A stretch of DNA of 64,000 nt. Origin: an uncultured Bacillota bacterium. GTDB taxonomy: Bacteria; Bacillota; Clostridia; Christensenellales; UBA1242. Made by a program: the position numbers and the translations under genes. A model generated the notes under the pieces. The model was not told the origin of the DNA. It saw nothing but the letters and a program-made list of their open reading frames with translations, and did not search any database. This document shows positions 62,687-64,000 of the stretch, piece by piece (positions within the stretch are counted from its first letter, which is position 1; each line of letters begins with the position of its first letter). The stretch is taken from positions 145,649 to 209,648 of the forward strand of contig CASFBF010000011.1 of NCBI GenBank assembly GCA_949292985.1. The letters are read 5' to 3'.

Positions 62687-64000
62687 TATCTTTCCTCCTC
62701 TTTCTGCGCTTTAAGCAATTTTTTATGTTGGTTTATATGGTTTAAAAATCTTTGCTCCAAACTCTCGTCAATCAAAAATTGTTCTTCATAGTCGCCACCA
62801 AGCATGAAAGCAATATGTCTGTCGATGTGAAGTTCGTGTTCGTCAATTTCACACACTTTAACATTTTGATTTTTATATAACTTCAAATTTTCATTATCCG
62901 CTTTTTTTATGTGCAGTTCATTTGTGTCCTGAGCATTTTCCCAAACTCCAAGTCCAAGAAGTTGAAGTGCTTTAACTTTCATTTTATTGCTCATTTGCCC
63001 ATCTTCATCATTCATTAAGCCTGCTTCAATTAAATCGAACACCATTTGTCTGCGTTGAGTAACGCTTTCGCCTAAATCGTTTTGAGTTTCAAGTTCAATG
63101 TCATCGCTTGAAATATCACTTGAATTAAAATAGAAAAGTTCAACTTCACCATTATCACCAACAATTCTTGCAAGCCTTGGAACAATGGCAAATTGTTTGT
63201 ATAAATTCAAAATCATCTGCGACATATTTTTTACACAATCTTTCATATTATCGGCGGTGTTATTAAGTCTGAGTTCATCTTGTTCAAGCATAAGTTCAAG
63301 CGCCGTTCCTGAAAGATTTGAAGATGCCATACTACTATCAAAAACTTGATTAACGCCACTTATATCTTTAAACTCTGTTAAGAGTTTATCTTCTTCCTCG
63401 GCAAAATCATTAGAAAGATTTTCTCCGTTCAAAAATTCTGGCGCACTTGCACCCTGCCTGTAAACCAATATTTTACCTGGGCATAAACCTTCATCTTCAA
63501 GATTTTCAATATCGATCGAGCCATCTTCAACTGTTAAAACACCCATTGTAAGACGGTTCATAAATTCATGCTTTCTGTTTTTGACTGAATTATAAGCACG
63601 CTGAACTGGTATAAGTCTGTCAATAACGCTAACGCCCCAAAAAGAACTTACTTGATTAAGAGAAACTTGTTTTACAAATGGGAATGTGCGTCGCCCATCA
63701 GCGCCATTTTCATATGGCAAATCACCGTCAAAGAACAAATAATCACCAACAACAATGGTAAGTCTGCCGTTTGGAAGTTCTTTTGATGGTTTTTCGTATC
63801 TTTCTAAAACAAGTGCGCTGTTGGTTTTTGTGCCTTGGCTGATTTTTGGAGCAGCAGATGAATATCCAAGTCCTCCCACGCCAACGCTTGTAGAAGAAAG
63901 TGAAAAGATGTTTATATCCTCGCCTTGCAAATCAATACCATACAAATTTTTTATTTCCCCAACATCCATCGCACGCGCATGAATTATGCTCTGACAATTT
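62686..64000 (-). CDS. phage portal protein (N-terminus beyond window)
   Basis: The C-terminal 438 or so residues of a portal, the ring through which DNA is packaged. The frame stays open to the right edge; the ATG at 63969 is not the true start, because coding-like sequence continues (IIHARAM before it). Typical features are FPFVKQVSLNQVSSFWGVSVIDRLIPVQRAYNSVKNRKHEFMN, the long helix stretch SNLSGTALELMLEQDELRLNNTADNMKDCVKNMSQMILNLYKQFA, and an acidic end. Portals of this kind are about 600-700 residues, as in P22-like viruses. The module order portal-scaffold-coat is canonical. Confidence 0.85.
   Translation of the reverse strand, partial: NCQSIIHARAMDVGEIKNLYGIDLQGEDINIFSLSSTSVGVGGLGYSSAAPKISQGTKTNSALVLERYEKPSKELPNGRLTIVVGDYLFFDGDLPYENGADGRRTFPFVKQVSLNQVSSFWGVSVIDRLIPVQRAYNSVKNRKHEFMNRLTMGVLTVEDGSIDIENLEDEGLCPGKILVYRQGASAPEFLNGENLSNDFAEEEDKLLTEFKDISGVNQVFDSSMASSNLSGTALELMLEQDELRLNNTADNMKDCVKNMSQMILNLYKQFAIVPRLARIVGDNGEVELFYFNSSDISSDDIELETQNDLGESVTQRRQMVFDLIEAGLMNDEDGQMSNKMKVKALQLLGLGVWENAQDTNELHIKKADNENLKLYKNQNVKVCEIDEHELHIDRHIAFMLGGDYEEQFLIDESLEQRFLNHINQHKKLLKAQKEEER

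Overview
The window is AT-rich, densely packed bacterial DNA. It looks like an uncultured, anaerobe-type member of the Bacillota (Clostridia-like). Evidence for this: Firmicutes-type housekeeping genes (RNase J, MurG, MurI, an MinD/MinE/MreB set, a second-type topoisomerase pair), a SipW-type signal peptidase with TasA/CalY-like substrates, a 2[4Fe-4S] ferredoxin, and two genes tied to endospore biology (a GPR-like germination protease and a PdaB-like deacetylase). No species can be named from the sequence alone.

Layout. 1-3.9 kb: tex (cut by the window edge), a degenerate amidohydrolase-like protein, and DNA polymerase IV. 3.9-9.2 kb: a large membrane-anchored beta-helix surface protein, an orphan phage terminase large subunit, an SH3-like surface protein and a sigma-region-4-like regulator. 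9.4-10.2 kb: tRNA-Leu(CAA) and an unknown protein. 10.2-20.4 kb: a surface-fibre locus with an SGNH hydrolase, a 1945-residue GLUG-type beta-helix protein, three TasA/CalY-like small secreted proteins and their presumed SipW signal peptidase, reading outward from one divergent promoter region. 20.4-30.6 kb: metG, trpS, an MscS channel, DegV, then minE-minD-mreB-like-ppx/gppA-like, ferredoxin and a split TauE/SafE permease. 30.7-34.4 kb: a 1072-residue carbohydrate-binding-type surface protein and a zinc-ribbon/poly-Asp protein. 34.5-43.5 kb: tsaB-tsaE-PAP2, methyltransferase-RNase J, greA, gpmI, an SSB-like protein and a polysaccharide deacetylase. 43.7-57.1 kb: parC/parE, murG, an intracellular subtilase, an ABC ATPase, a lipoprotein, groESL, murI, gpr and rpsT. 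57.7-64 kb: a compact podovirus-like virion operon (portal, scaffold, major capsid, head-completion/adaptor, nozzle-like protein, two holin-type proteins), cut by the right edge.

Three themes stand out. (1) Phage packaging and virion genes are present as intact reading frames at two places about 50 kb apart, with ordinary host genes between them; no integrase, repressor, replication or lysin gene is visible. This fits either a scattered prophage remnant or a domesticated, gene-transfer-agent-like particle. (2) The SipW/TasA-like/GLUG locus looks like a self-contained surface matrix system, with mirrored promoter motifs driving its two arms. (3) At least eight genes have a -10 box exactly six bases before the start codon and no Shine-Dalgarno sequence, so leaderless mRNAs appear common in this organism.
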